This document shows, one piece after another, positions 45,865-57,343 of a stretch of 64,000 nucleotides of DNA (positions are counted from its first letter, which is position 1; each line of letters begins with the position of its first letter). The notes under the pieces were generated by a model that was not told the DNA's origin, ran no database searches, and saw only the letters and a list, made by a program, of their open reading frames with translations. The position numbers were made by a program, and so were the translations under genes. The stretch is from Microstegium vimineum. Its lineage: Eukaryota > Streptophyta > Magnoliopsida > Poales > Poaceae. Where the stretch lies: the NCBI GenBank assembly GCA_022036555.1, contig CM039131.1, forward strand, positions 39,270,075-39,334,074, given 5' to 3'.

Positions 45865-48800
45865 ATGGCGATCCAAGTCGACATCCCAAAGATAAATCCA
45901 CTTTCCTCCTCATCCAATCTCCTGCTAGTTCCTTTGTTTGTACGAATCCCGTAATCTTTTCCCTTTTTCTTCCTTTGATTCCTTCTGTTTCTTATTTTTT
46001 CAAAACCTAGGAACTGTACAACAAAGTTTTAATCCCTCTCGAGCAGTCCAGCTTCACCTGCTTAGGCCCAATGGGGAACACTGATCCTAGCTATATGATC
46101 AACGCGGAAGCCAATCGTATCCCATTTAGATCTGAAAGCTTTAGTCTAGGATTATGGAAGGATGCCTTCCGTTCATGGCCTAAGCCCACCAAAGGGTGGA
46201 AGAACTAGTACCTTAGGGTTGTCAGGACGCAGCAAGTCTATTGGTCAGAGCGCAATCTGGACCAGTGCATCAGGCTCTCTATTGCCAATATGGAGAAAAA
46301 TGAGAACATGCTGATAGCTGCCTCCTATTTCTGGTCTGACACGATGAACGCCTTCCTATTTCGACACGGACCAGCCACCCCTACCCTTGCCGATGTCCAT
46401 ATGTTGACCGGCCTGGACGTCTCTTCTGCCGATACCTTCACTCTGTTCAACAGGAAGGTCGAGTACAAAGTGAACACTCGGAATATCGGCGGCTGGACTG
46501 GCTATATCCAGGAGTACCAGAAGACTGGATCGGTAAACCAAAGGGAACACGCCATATTTATGAATATGTGGCTGGAAAAATTCATCTTCTGCGGCAGAGC
46601 AGTCGGACCCACCACTATGCACCTTCCGGCAGCTGAACTCCTTGCCGATGGAACAAGACTTCCCCTAGGCAGATACCTTCTCGGATCGGTATACCGTCTT
46701 TTACATCAAGTATCCAAGAAGTTACTGCTAGGTGAGCCCATCGGCAACCTTGGGGGTCCCTGGTGGTTTATCAACATGTGGCTGAATGCACACATGTATA
46801 AAGCGCTTCAGTTTGACTTGTTCGCTCAACAATTCCCGAGGGACATATCGGAAAACCACCAATACAGGGATGATGAATCGGCAACTCGTTCTCCACTCAA
46901 CTTCGGAGAAGCCATCATAGTGCTGCCAGGGACCGATGCCGATGCAGAACAATTTGGCTTGTTCTTCCAGAAATTCTACAACGGAATCCCTGCTTCGGAA
47001 CGGCTCTGGTGGCCATACGTTGACGAGGACAACCGATTCCCGCTGCTATTCAACCTCACCAATGGGAATGTGCCTCAGAACCAAATGATCATGAAGGCCA
47101 GCATCGTTCCCTGAGCTATTCCAGTGAACGTCTTCGGATCCGGGAAGAATGCCCCTCCATCGTTTGAGTTCTACTACCCATCGGCAGCGGCAAGACAACT
47201 GTCATTTGGCCAACTGCCGATCAAGTTTTGCTACTCCAAGGTGGTAAAACCAAGGAAGACCATCTCCAGCGCCATAGACTGGAACAAAATTGTCAATCTT
47301 CCTCCTAATGCCGATGTGTCAGACATCGATTTGTCTTCCTGGTCACCAACCTTCTTCATCATGAATGAGTATAAGTTCTGGTGGCAAGAATGGAGGTATC
47401 AATTGTTTGCCAAGTCATCGCACTACTATCGGAATATAATTGACGTCAATCACGTCATTCCCGATGATACGGTAAGTTTTTCATTCCGATGCATTCCTCA
47501 TTACTTTATTCTTATCATCGGCATCTGACCCCTTTATACTCAACAGGTTGACGATCTGATTCCCTAGATGAGCAGGAGTGGCAAGCCCTTTAATCTCCGG
47601 ATGATGAACCCCATCTCACTCATCGGCAATAAGGCCCCCACGCTAGCTGCCTTCACCCCTCAGCAGGTACCCAAACCGACGCTTGCAAAAACCAAGGCTA
47701 CATCGGCCGCCGCTGCTGCCCTGACGGAGGTTTTTGCAGTAAACTCATCTTCACTCATACCGATTCCATACTGTTTTATCGGCAGCACTTTTATTTTTAC
47801 GTAATCTTGCACTAAATATTTTCAGGCAATGAGGTCATCGGCAGCTGCTCCACACACACAAACATCTCCAAGTCCTGCTACCGATGCCCCCAGTCCTCAT
47901 CAAAACGGGCTGGATCTCCCACTGCTGCACCAAGAAAGAGAAGGCGCTTGAGGCTGGCTACTCCATCTTCGCCATCGACTCTAGTTGCATCACCAACTGC
48001 CGATGCGCCAACAGCAGAACCATCGCCGGCTCCCACTCCTGATCATCCACTGGACGACATCCCCGATCAGGAGGTAACACCACCCGCTGCAACAGCGGAG
48101 GCAACATCGGCATCGACACCAGCCGAAATCCCCGATGAGAGAACGGTGTCGCCACCACGGGAGCCAGCTACCACACCGGAAGCAACGCCAACAACAACGC
48201 CACCAGCACCAACGGCGTCAACTGCTTCCCCAACAGAGGCTCACTCATCGGCAACTGCTGCCGATCTCCAGGATGAGGCTGGACCATCCAACATGCCAAG
48301 TCCTAGGCAAGAAATTCGCTTTAAGATGGTCAGTTGACTACTCAAAAATTCACAGTATAACCTTATGATCGGCACATTTTAACTTCTTCTTTTTCAGGCC
48401 CAAGACTCCCCAGATAGCCTCTTTTCCTTCGGCCTCAACCTCCAGGACGAGGATGAACACCAAGAAGGCCCCGCTCGAGCAGACAGCTTGTTCTCCTTTG
48501 CTATCAACATTCCCGATCAGGATGAGGACGAGCAAAGTTATGCTCTAGCCCTATCAGCAGAAGTCAAATCCAAGCTCGAGGCATTGCTCTCTCAGTTGCA
48601 GATAGATACATCCCAGCTTGTCCAGGATTCGACTGCAGCAAGGGCAATTTTCAAAGATATCCAAGGCCAACTATCTGCCGACGCAGAAGAGGTCCTCCTC
48701 CAAGCAGCCTTCCTTGAGAGTCGCCGACTTCAATACCAACGGGTCTCAAGCCGTATTGCCAACAGGAATGCTCAATCCAAACTCATGGAAGAAATGCTTA

Positions 48801-49147
48801 AGTTTAAGCAAATTGCCGATGAGAAGCACAAGAACATCGGCCAAGTGGAAGCTTTCGGCACTGACCTTGAACAGGCATTTATCCAATTATCGGCAAGAAA
48901 GGAAGAGCTGCAGGCCGAGCTGAGAAAAGTTGAAGAAGCCTTGAACGCAGTTAGCCAGAAGAGAGTCCAACTTCCCGATACCATCGAAGTCCTGCGACAA
49001 GAGAGGGACAACAATGCCCGACAAGCCATCGCTCTGAAAAGAAAGATCAAGTCGGTTGATGGATCTTCCAATGAGGATGCTAGGGAGATGAAAGAGATAG
49101 AACAAATTCGCCTGCGTGCGATATCAGTTATCCAATCCCTGTTGTAA
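45865..49147 (+). pseudogene. Opposite-strand PMD gene of the younger element
   Basis: Inferred exons: 45865-45891, 46011-47471, 47547-47729, 47826-48328, 48398-49147. The PMD spans most of exon 2 (MLIAASYFWSDTMNAF, HGPATPTLADVHMLTGLDV, FMNMWLEKFIF, PLGRYLLGSVYRLLHQ, GPWWFINMWL, FWWQEWRYQLF). Later exons encode a basic PRKRRRLRL signal, a Pro/Thr/Ala-rich linker, a duplicated SLFSF...DEDE acidic motif and a coiled coil to the stop at 49147. Lesions: the exon 1 donor reads AAG|ATAAAT where the old copy has GAG|GTAAGC; in-frame stops lie at 46206, 47112 and 47565; and a frame change lies near 47,900. It ends 125 bp from the integrase stop codon, tail to tail with pol. Confidence 0.78.
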
Positions 49148-49272
49148 CTCGTTAATTTTCATTACATCGGCAAATGTAATCAGTAACACTTGATTTTGGC
49201 TTTGTAATATAACGTTAGCACACTTTTACCGATGCTTATATAATTTTTCTTCCATCGGCATTCAACTGAGCA

Positions 49273-52200
49273 CTATGCGTCTACCCAAATACTAGGGTAA
49301 TATTTCTTCAAGTATTTACCGTTGATTGCTCTAGAGAATGCAACTCCTTCGAGAGTTTCCAAAATATAGGCATTACCAGGAGCAGATTGTTTTATCCGAT
49401 AAGGACCTTCCCAATTAGGAGACCATTTTCCAAACTTAGAACTCTTAGTCCCAATCGGTAAAATCAACTTCCAAACCAAATCACCATCGACAAATTCTTT
49501 TACCTTCACTTTCTTGTCATACCATATGTCAACCCTCTTCTTATTCTCCTCAATGCTAATCAATGCCCTCAACCGATGACCTGCCAAGTCCTCTAACTCG
49601 TCCTTCATTAGAGTAGCATAATCATCGGTCATCAATTGGTCTTGAAAAGATAATCGCCTAGAGCCAGTTTTAATTTCCCAAGGCAGGACAACATCGTGTC
49701 CATAGACCAACTTATACGGCGAGACTTTGGTTGCACCATGACAAGCCATCCGATATGACCATAAGGCTTCGTTTAACACCACATGCCACCTTCTAGGGTT
49801 CTCTTCAATCTTGCGTTTGATAAGTTTAATAACTCCCTTATTGGTCGCTTCAGCCTGACCATTAGCCTGGGCATAATAAGGAGAAGAGTTTAAAACCTTG
49901 AACCCCATACCAGCAGCAAATTCATCAAATTCTCCCGATGTGAACATGGTTCCTTGATCGGTAGTAATAGTTTGAGGAATACCAAATCGGTAAACAATGA
50001 GTTCTTTAACAAAATCCACCATGTTTGTCGATGTCACCTTCTTCAAAGGAATCGCCTCAACCCATTTAGTGAAGTAATCGGTAGCAACAAGTATAAACTT
50101 ATGCCCCTTACTCGATAGCGGATAAATCTGGCCGATGAGATCAATAGCACATCCTCTAAATGGCCAAGGCTTGATTATAGGATTCATTGCCGATGCAGGT
50201 GCCCTCTGTACATTTCCAAACTTCTGACAATCTTGGCACCCTTTGAAATAGTTGAAGCAATCTTCAAGGATTGTCGGCCAATAATATCCATTCCGCCTAA
50301 TCATCCACTTCATCTTGAATGCCGATTGATGTGCTCCACACACACCTTCATGGATTTCACCCATCAACTCCTTTGACTCCTCTTTATTAAGGCATCTGAG
50401 CAAAACTCCATCAATCGTCTGATAATACAATTCATCATCAAGGAGCACATACTTGGTGGCCTGGAACCTTAGACGCCTCTCAACCTTCTTAGATGGGTCT
50501 TTTAAGTAATCGGCAATCTCCTTTTTCCAGTCATCGGTAACCATTACCGATGTCATGACCTCTTGAATCGGCTGATACCCTGAAGCATTCTGTGCTAACC
50601 GATTGGCCTCTTCATTATGCAATCTAGAAATATGCTCAAGGCGGTACTCTTTGAACTCTTTCAATAATTGCAAACACTTTCCATGAGCTGCAATTAAAGC
50701 TTCACTTCGTCATTCATACGTCCCAATCAACTGGTTGATCACCAACATGGAATCACCGAAGATTTCAACAGCCTCGGCATGTACTTCTCTGAGCAATTCC
50801 AACCCCTTAAGTAAAGTCTGGTACTCAGCCTGATTGTTTTTTGAAGTAGCAACAATCAGTAACGAAATTTCATACTTCCGTCCACGGGGTGAAATTAAGA
50901 GAATACCGATACCTGCTCCATCCTTGCACGTAGACCCATCAAAGAATAAAGTCCAAGGAGCAATCTCTACAGAGCTTACCATATTGCAATGCTGAGTAAC
51001 AAAATCGGCCATTACCTGACCCTTAACAGCCTTAGCCGATTCATACCTTAGATCAAACTCTGAAAGTGCCAAAATCCACTTACCGATTCATCCACTTAAT
51101 ATCGGCATTGATAGCATGTACTTAACCACATCATCTTTGCAGATAACAGTGCATTCAGCCGACAATAAATAATGCCTCAATTTAATGCAAGAAAAATATA
51201 GACATAACCACAACCTCTCTATGGCCGAATACCTGGTCTCAGCATCCACCAATCTTCTGCTCAGATAATATATTACACGTTCTTTCCCTTCAAATTCTTG
51301 AATTAAGGCTGATCTGATAACACCGTCATCGGCAGACAAATATAACCTGAAAGGCTTCCCGTGTTGAGGCGGAACCAAGACTGGAGGGTTTACTAAATAT
51401 TTCTTAATCTCCTCCAAGGCTAACTGTTGTTCTTCTTTCCATGCAAACTCTTGATTGGCTTTCAGCTTTAACAATGGACTAAAAGATTTAATCTTACCAG
51501 ATAAGTTAGATATAAATCTTCTGATGAAATTAATCTTGCTGATCAAGGACTGCAACTCAGTCTTGTTTGTAGGAGCAATAACTTTGTTAATTGCATCAAT
51601 AGATTTTCTACCAATTTCGATGCCCCTTTGATGCACCATAAAGCCCAGAAACTGTCCTGCCGATACACCAAACGTACACTTGTTAGGATTCATTTTCAAC
51701 CCATGCTCCCTTGTGCACTCCAATATTTTTCGCAAATCGGCAAGATGCTTTCCAAAATCTCCGAACTTAACCACCACGTCATCAATATAAATTTCGACTA
51801 TCGTGTTGATATACTTATGAAAGATGAAATTCATTGCTCTCTGATAGGTAGCACAGGCATTCTTTAAACCAAAAGTCATGACAACCCACTCAAATAAACC
51901 GACGTGACCTGGACATCTGAAAGCATTCTTGGATATGTCTTCTTGAGCCATGAATATTTGATTATACCCAGCATTACCATCCATGAAGCTAATAATCCGA
52001 TGTCCAGCAGCAGCATCGATCAGCAAATCGGCAACGGGCATCGGGTAGCCATCCATCGGCGTAGCCTTGTTGAGATTCCTGAAATCAATACAAACATGAA
52101 GTTTTCCATTCTTTTTATACACAGGAGCCACATTAGAAATCCATTCGGCGTATCAGCACTGCCGAATAAATCCAGCTTCGATTAACTTTGTAATCTCAGC

Positions 52201-52661
52201 CTTGATATCGGGTAAAATAGTAGGATTGCATCGGCGCGCAGGTTGCCGATGTGGTTGGAAACCAGACTTGATGGGTAACCGATGTTCAACTATTGATCGG
52301 TCTAAACCAGGCATCTCTATATAATCCCAAGCAAAACAATCTTTATATTCCTTTAATAAATCAGCTAACTGTTGTTTACATCAGGAATCTAACTTAGCAC
52401 TAATAAAAGTAGGCCTAGGTCTACCACCATTGCTGATGTCGACTTCGAGCAAATCATCGGTGGATGTGAAGCCTTGCCCCAGTTTTCCATCGTCAGCGAA
52501 CCGATCCATTAAAACTCTTCTTCAGGACCGACTGCTTGGATCGGTTTGATGCAGTAATCGGCAACTTTGAGGAACTCTGCGTCCCAGGCTTTACCCGATA
52601 TGCACCTGGTCTGCTCATAAGTTTCCAATTCTGCTGATGCAACAGTAGATGGGGCTTCACT
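49273..52661 (-). pseudogene. pol region of the younger element: RT, RNase H, second RNase H, integrase
   Basis: RT at 51,088-52,131 has VCIDFRNLNKAT, FMDGNAGYNQI, FGLKNACATYQRAMN and the catalytic YIDD, followed by an RNase H remnant (LYLSADDGVIRSALIQEF). After a break at about 51,080, the frame 50,710-51,072 begins its second RNase H-like domain with WTLFFDGSTC and has NNQAEYQTLL. Integrase (49,273-50,673) has the zinc-binding H/C pattern (HEGVCGAHQS, CQDCQKF) and catalytic Asp, Asp, Glu in AIDLIGQ, TTDQGTMF and NGQAEATNK, then a C-terminal WEGPYRI segment. Stops at about 52,140, 52,380, 51,085 and 50,710 interrupt what should be one polyprotein. Integrase itself is open for 466 codons. Confidence 0.9.
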
Positions 52662-55600
52662 TCAGACGACTTCAATTCTGTCCCCGATCCACTGTACAAG
52701 GCTTTGATGCATAGTAGAAGGGACACAACAATTGGCATGGATCCAATCCCTTCCGAGGAGCAAGTTGTAAGTGCCTTTGCCACTGATCACGAAAAATGTC
52801 GTCGGCAAAGTTTTACTGCCGATGGTCAATTCAACACATACGGCTCCCATGGCTGTCGACACGTTGCCTTCGAAATCCTTGAGCTTTATGTCGGTCTTGA
52901 CTAAGTCTTGGTTGCCCTTCCCAAGCTTTCTAAACACGACATATGACATTATATTGATCGACGCGCCGCCATCTCCCAGCATCTTTGTCATAGGTTGTCC
53001 ATCCACTTTACCTTTAACGAACAGAGCCCTCAGGTGCTGCCTCTCATCATCGGCAGGCTTTTCGAAGACAGCCGTCATTGGGTCCAGCACCAATTGTGCC
53101 ATCTCAGCAGTCTCCTCATCATCGCTGACAGGTGTCATGAACTCCATCGGCAACATGATGACCATATTGATTTTTGCCGATGGATCCCTGTCCTTGCGCT
53201 TTGGCCTCCACTGCTTTTCCCTTGAAGAACCCTCAGCGTCATACAAGTCATTGCGGCGTTCGCGCTGAATCCTCCTTTTCTGAGTCTTGGCCAGACCCTT
53301 AGGGCACCACTGAGGAAGCTTAGTTTTCCAGACAGGCTGGTGCTGCTTTCCACCGCTTGCATCGGTACTTCTTCCGATGTTGGGATCTCTGGAGAATATT
53401 TCTTCATCAGGCACTCTTGCATTGGCCATTTCCTCCAGCTCCTCTTGATCAACACGTCTGCCAAGCCTGTTATGGGCACTAAGCTTGCCCCCCAGTCGGT
53501 CACGCACCGGCCTCTTCTCTCTGAGCGGCTTGGCGTACCTGGATGCTCGATCATCAAAACAAGGTTTCTTACCTGATTGATCGGCGGCGTAGTACCCATT
53601 GCACTCGGGACAATTATCGGCAGTAGGCAGCTTGATGCCTTCTTCCCAACAGTGAACGAAGAAGGGACACCTCCAGTGGTCCTTATGCCGAAGCCATTCC
53701 TGGTACTCTCCTTCCTCCTGCCGATATTGCTCTTCACGTGATTGCCGATAGTCTCGCCTTAGCTGCTTATGCGTGATTATAACACCAGGAGCCCTATTGG
53801 CATTGCTACCTTCATCGACAACTCTCTTGCCTTTTCTGTCATCGGCAAACCTTCTTTCGTCATGCTCAGCTACTTGATGGTTGGGGTCTACCGATGCCCT
53901 CTTCCTGGCAGCTTCTGATGTCAGCACTTTGGTTTTCCCATCGGTTTCCACCATATTAGTTGGGAACGGGTGCTGATCAATCTTCATTGGTTTTTGGACT
54001 TTAGAATTTTCAAATTTGATGCGTCCAGATTCAATTTCTGACTGCAATTGCTGCCTAAATACCTTGCAATCATTGGTATTGTGAGAAGTCGCATTATGCC
54101 ATTTACAGTACCTGATTCTCTTGAGCTCTTCGGCCGATGGAATTACTTGGTTGGGCGCCAACTTGATTCGCCCTTCTTGAAGTAATAAGTCAAACATCCT
54201 ATCGGCCTTGGTGATGTCAAAGGTGAACCTTTCGGTTTCTTTCTGGTCGAACGGACAAGACACAGGTTTCTTATCCTTCACCCATTCGACCGCATCGACA
54301 CTCAGCTCTTCATCTGACCCAGAGTCTTCTTCTTGCCCGATGAAGGTCACCTTCTTGTTCCAAGTCTTCCTGGGTTCAAAGGTTTTAGTATCTTGATCGG
54401 CAATCCTTTGCACCAGATGACTCAGGCTTTCAAATTCTTGGGACGCGTACTTGTCCTTGATGTGCAGCAGTAATCCTTGGAAGGCCAAATCTGTCAGTTG
54501 CCGATCATCAAGTACCAGACTATAGCACTTGTTCTTCACGTCCCGAAGCCTTTGAACAAAGCTCTCTACCGATTCGTCATTGCGTTGCCTCATCTTGACC
54601 AAATCGGTAAGCTTCTTCTCATGTATGCCAGTGAAGAAGTATTTATGAAATTGCCTCTCTAGATCGGCCCATGTGATTACAGAATTTGGAGGCAGCGATA
54701 TGAACCATGTGAATGCCAATCCAGACAATGATGAAGAGAACAATCTCACCCTCAATTCCTCCCTGCTGGCAGCTTCTCCGCACTGGATAATGAAGCGGTT
54801 GATGTGCTTCATTGTTGATGTGTCGTCTTGGCCGGAGAACTTAGTAAAATCAGGCACTTTGTACCGATTTGGGAGAGGAATCAAGTCATATGCCGGAGGA
54901 TACGGAGTCCGATAAGAGTATGTATTGACTTTAGGTTTAATGCTGAATTGTTCTTTCATAATTTCGGCGATCTTACCGACCCAATATGCATCCTGCTCCT
55001 GCCGACTCATTGGCTGGTTGTTGACTGGTGGAGCCGGTTGATGCGCCTCTTGAAGATAATGCGGAGTAGTCACGGGCGCAGCACCAGTCATCTGAACACT
55101 ATGCATCGATTGATTTACCGATGGATAGTTTTGCACACTTAGCAGATTGGGTTGAGTCATTGTATTCATCGGTTGTTGTACCAATGGTCCGCTCTGAGTG
55201 TTTGCTGGGCCTCCATAATGATACATTGATACGCCAGGCTGTTGAGCTAGCAGCTGGCTAGCCCATCCAGGATTATAAATTATCGGCATATGACTTACCG
55301 ATGGCTGATAGCTAACTGGAGCGTGTGACTCTTGTATCTTGGAGCAATCAATCATCAGATTACCTTGATGCGCCAGTACTCCGGCTTGAGGACTTGCCAC
55401 CAGAGGTTGGCTACTAGCTGCTATATTCTATTGCATCGGCATAGGGCTTGCCGATGGTGGCATCAGAGGTATCTTGAGAATCACTTGGAGATCTTCCGAT
55501 GACACTTGTACAGTTGGAGAGGGCGTAGAGTAATGCATCATAGAGGCCACCGGTTGTGATTGCGTTGCTGATGCCATGGAGCCCTTCCAAGCTGAGCTAT

Positions 55601-56191
55601 CTCCCTGCACCAGATTAGAACCAGCATATAGATTCGGAGGCATACCATATCCCCACCAGTTAGCAGGGCTGGCTGACTTTGGATAGCAGGTCCTAAAATT
55701 GCCGACACCACTGGATCTGTGTTGAGCTTGGTGACGCTGCCAGGGTTCGGTCTTGGCGATGTAGCCACATCGGCAGACGGTTCCACAGCAGTGGAAGACG
55801 CCATTGGGGCTGCCGATGGGCTTATAGATGCTGATCCAGGTTGATGGTACGCTGGACCAACATATTGCGGTGCACGTCCTTCTTTGAATGATTGCATAAT
55901 AGCATTGTAGATAGTATTGGACAGCACGCTAGAGTGGCTAATTAATGCTTGACTTAAAGCAAAATTAACCATCTCTTGTAACTTACCAGGATTGGCGTCA
56001 TACGTGACCTGCCGTGGCAACGGCAGATCTTGCTTCTGGATTGCCTCACCGCTCCTGCTTAGGCTGAAGGATTTCAGATACAATTGTTTGTACTCCTCCA
56101 TAGCCCACTCCATGACCAGCTTCTGATCATCTTTCAGATCGGCCTCGGAGACTTCAATGACGTTCCTCTGGTTAACGTCGGCGTTATCACC
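52662..56191 (-). pseudogene. gag and protease region of the younger element
   Basis: Gag begins near 56,191 (MGDNADVNQRN) and changes frame near 55,640. A stop at 55,428 precedes a long open frame at 52,662-55,400 (912 codons). This holds the gag capsid-like domain (LSGLAFTWFISLPPNS, ADLERQFHKYFF, SVESFVQRLRD), a CKWHNATSHNTNDC zinc-knuckle-like motif, a second Cys/His cluster (CPFF...CPEC), and an aspartic protease at the end (GDGGASINIM, LLLGRDWI). The protease cleaves the polyprotein. The usual V before the catalytic DGGA is G here; the Asp is kept. Gag packages element RNA. Confidence 0.88.
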
Positions 56192-56220
56192 CATGATAGA
56201 TGTATGATTTATATGATCGA

Positions 56221-56238
56221 GTCCCACTGGGCGTGCCA
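56221..56238 (-). other. Primer-binding site of the younger element
   Basis: The minus strand reads TGGCACGCCCAGTGGGAC seven bases inside the 5' LTR edge. The leading TGG pairs with a tRNA CCA end. I do not assign the tRNA. Confidence 0.75.
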
Positions 56239-56245
56239 AAAGAGG

Positions 56246-57338
56246 TGTTGACACAAAAAGCGTCAGGATCTGCAAACACCTCGGGCTTATACCCGAAATT
56301 CGATATCCGGAGGCGTGCCAGTCGATTTGACCAATTAATCGACAAGGACGATAACTAGAACAAGATTCAATCTAGACAACGGCGATGCGCCCGGATGCTG
56401 AGATTGAGGCTTGATCAGGATAACTAGAGCAGAGCTGAACGAGGCAACAGCGATACGCCCGGATGCCAAAGCGCAGAGGTACTCCCACGCGGAACTTACA
56501 AGGATTTGACGGAGATCAAGGTGATGCAGCCCGTCGAAGCTTGAAGAACTCGTTGATAAGATATAACTAATGCAATAAAGGGTAAATTGCAATAAAAAGT
56601 AGAATAAGAGTAAATTGATTTGATTGATATTGGATTGATATATTTACACGCAGCCCTTGGGCACATATTTATACTCCCGCATGGAGAGTTGTACAAAGAC
56701 ACGACCCGTATCTTTCCTAAAACAAACTCCTATCTTTAAGGAAACTAACTCGCGTAGGAGTCGGATCTAAAATAACAATATTATTTTCCTAAACAAACAC
56801 ACCTATTTTAAAGGAAAACAAACGACTCATGCAAGAGCCAGACTCAAACTGCTATAATAATACCAGTATGAAACCACCAGTTTCGTTACGTCTTTCCTTC
56901 GATGAAAACTTTCCATCGGCAGATCCCTTCAATCTGCGACTTCCTTCTTTGGCCACCGGTAATCCCCTACTGATATCAAGCGCTAAGTCACCCTGTACTC
57001 ATCGGCACCCCATGCCCATCGGCATCGGCAATACTTCCTGATCGGTAACCTTGTACTGGTAACTTGTCTTCACCAATCAATCCCTATCAGCAATCGGCAT
57101 CGGCAACATCTCCTCATCGGCAATCGGTATCAGCAACTTTGCAATCGCCCTCTGGTGAGCCATTCAACTCCTATCGGCAACATCTGAGACTTCTAGCTTC
57201 CATCGGCAGCACACTTAGTCTTCCCACAGCATACTCCCATCGGCAATACTGACTCATGACTTCCCGATGCCGATGGAAAACGACTGCTGATCAACAAGTC
57301 TTAGCTCATTTGACACGTACCGAAAAACGGTGTCAACA
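56246..57338 (-). repeat. 5' LTR of the younger element
   Basis: 1,093 bp, the partner of 44,357-45,438. As the 5' LTR in element orientation it should carry the element's promoter. Confidence 0.95.
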
Positions 57339-57343
57339 GCGAG
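57339..57343. other. Right target-site duplication GCGAG
   Basis: The partner of 44,352-44,356. Directly after it the interrupted PMD gene of the old element resumes in the correct frame. Confidence 0.93.

Larger units (their letters stand above)
44357..57338 (-). mobile_element. Younger Tat-lineage Ty3/gypsy LTR retrotransposon, full length, 12,982 bp
   Basis: Two direct LTRs of 1,082 and 1,093 bp have TGTTGACAC...GTGTCAACA ends and a perfect 5-bp target duplication. The PBS lies next to the right LTR and the purine tract next to the left LTR, so the element reads leftward. Order in that direction: gag, protease, RT, RNase H, second RNase H-like domain, integrase, then a PMD gene on the other strand. 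The second RNase H domain and the extra antisense gene are marks of the Tat group. Stops and frame changes in gag, pol and the PMD gene make it non-autonomous now. Confidence 0.95.
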
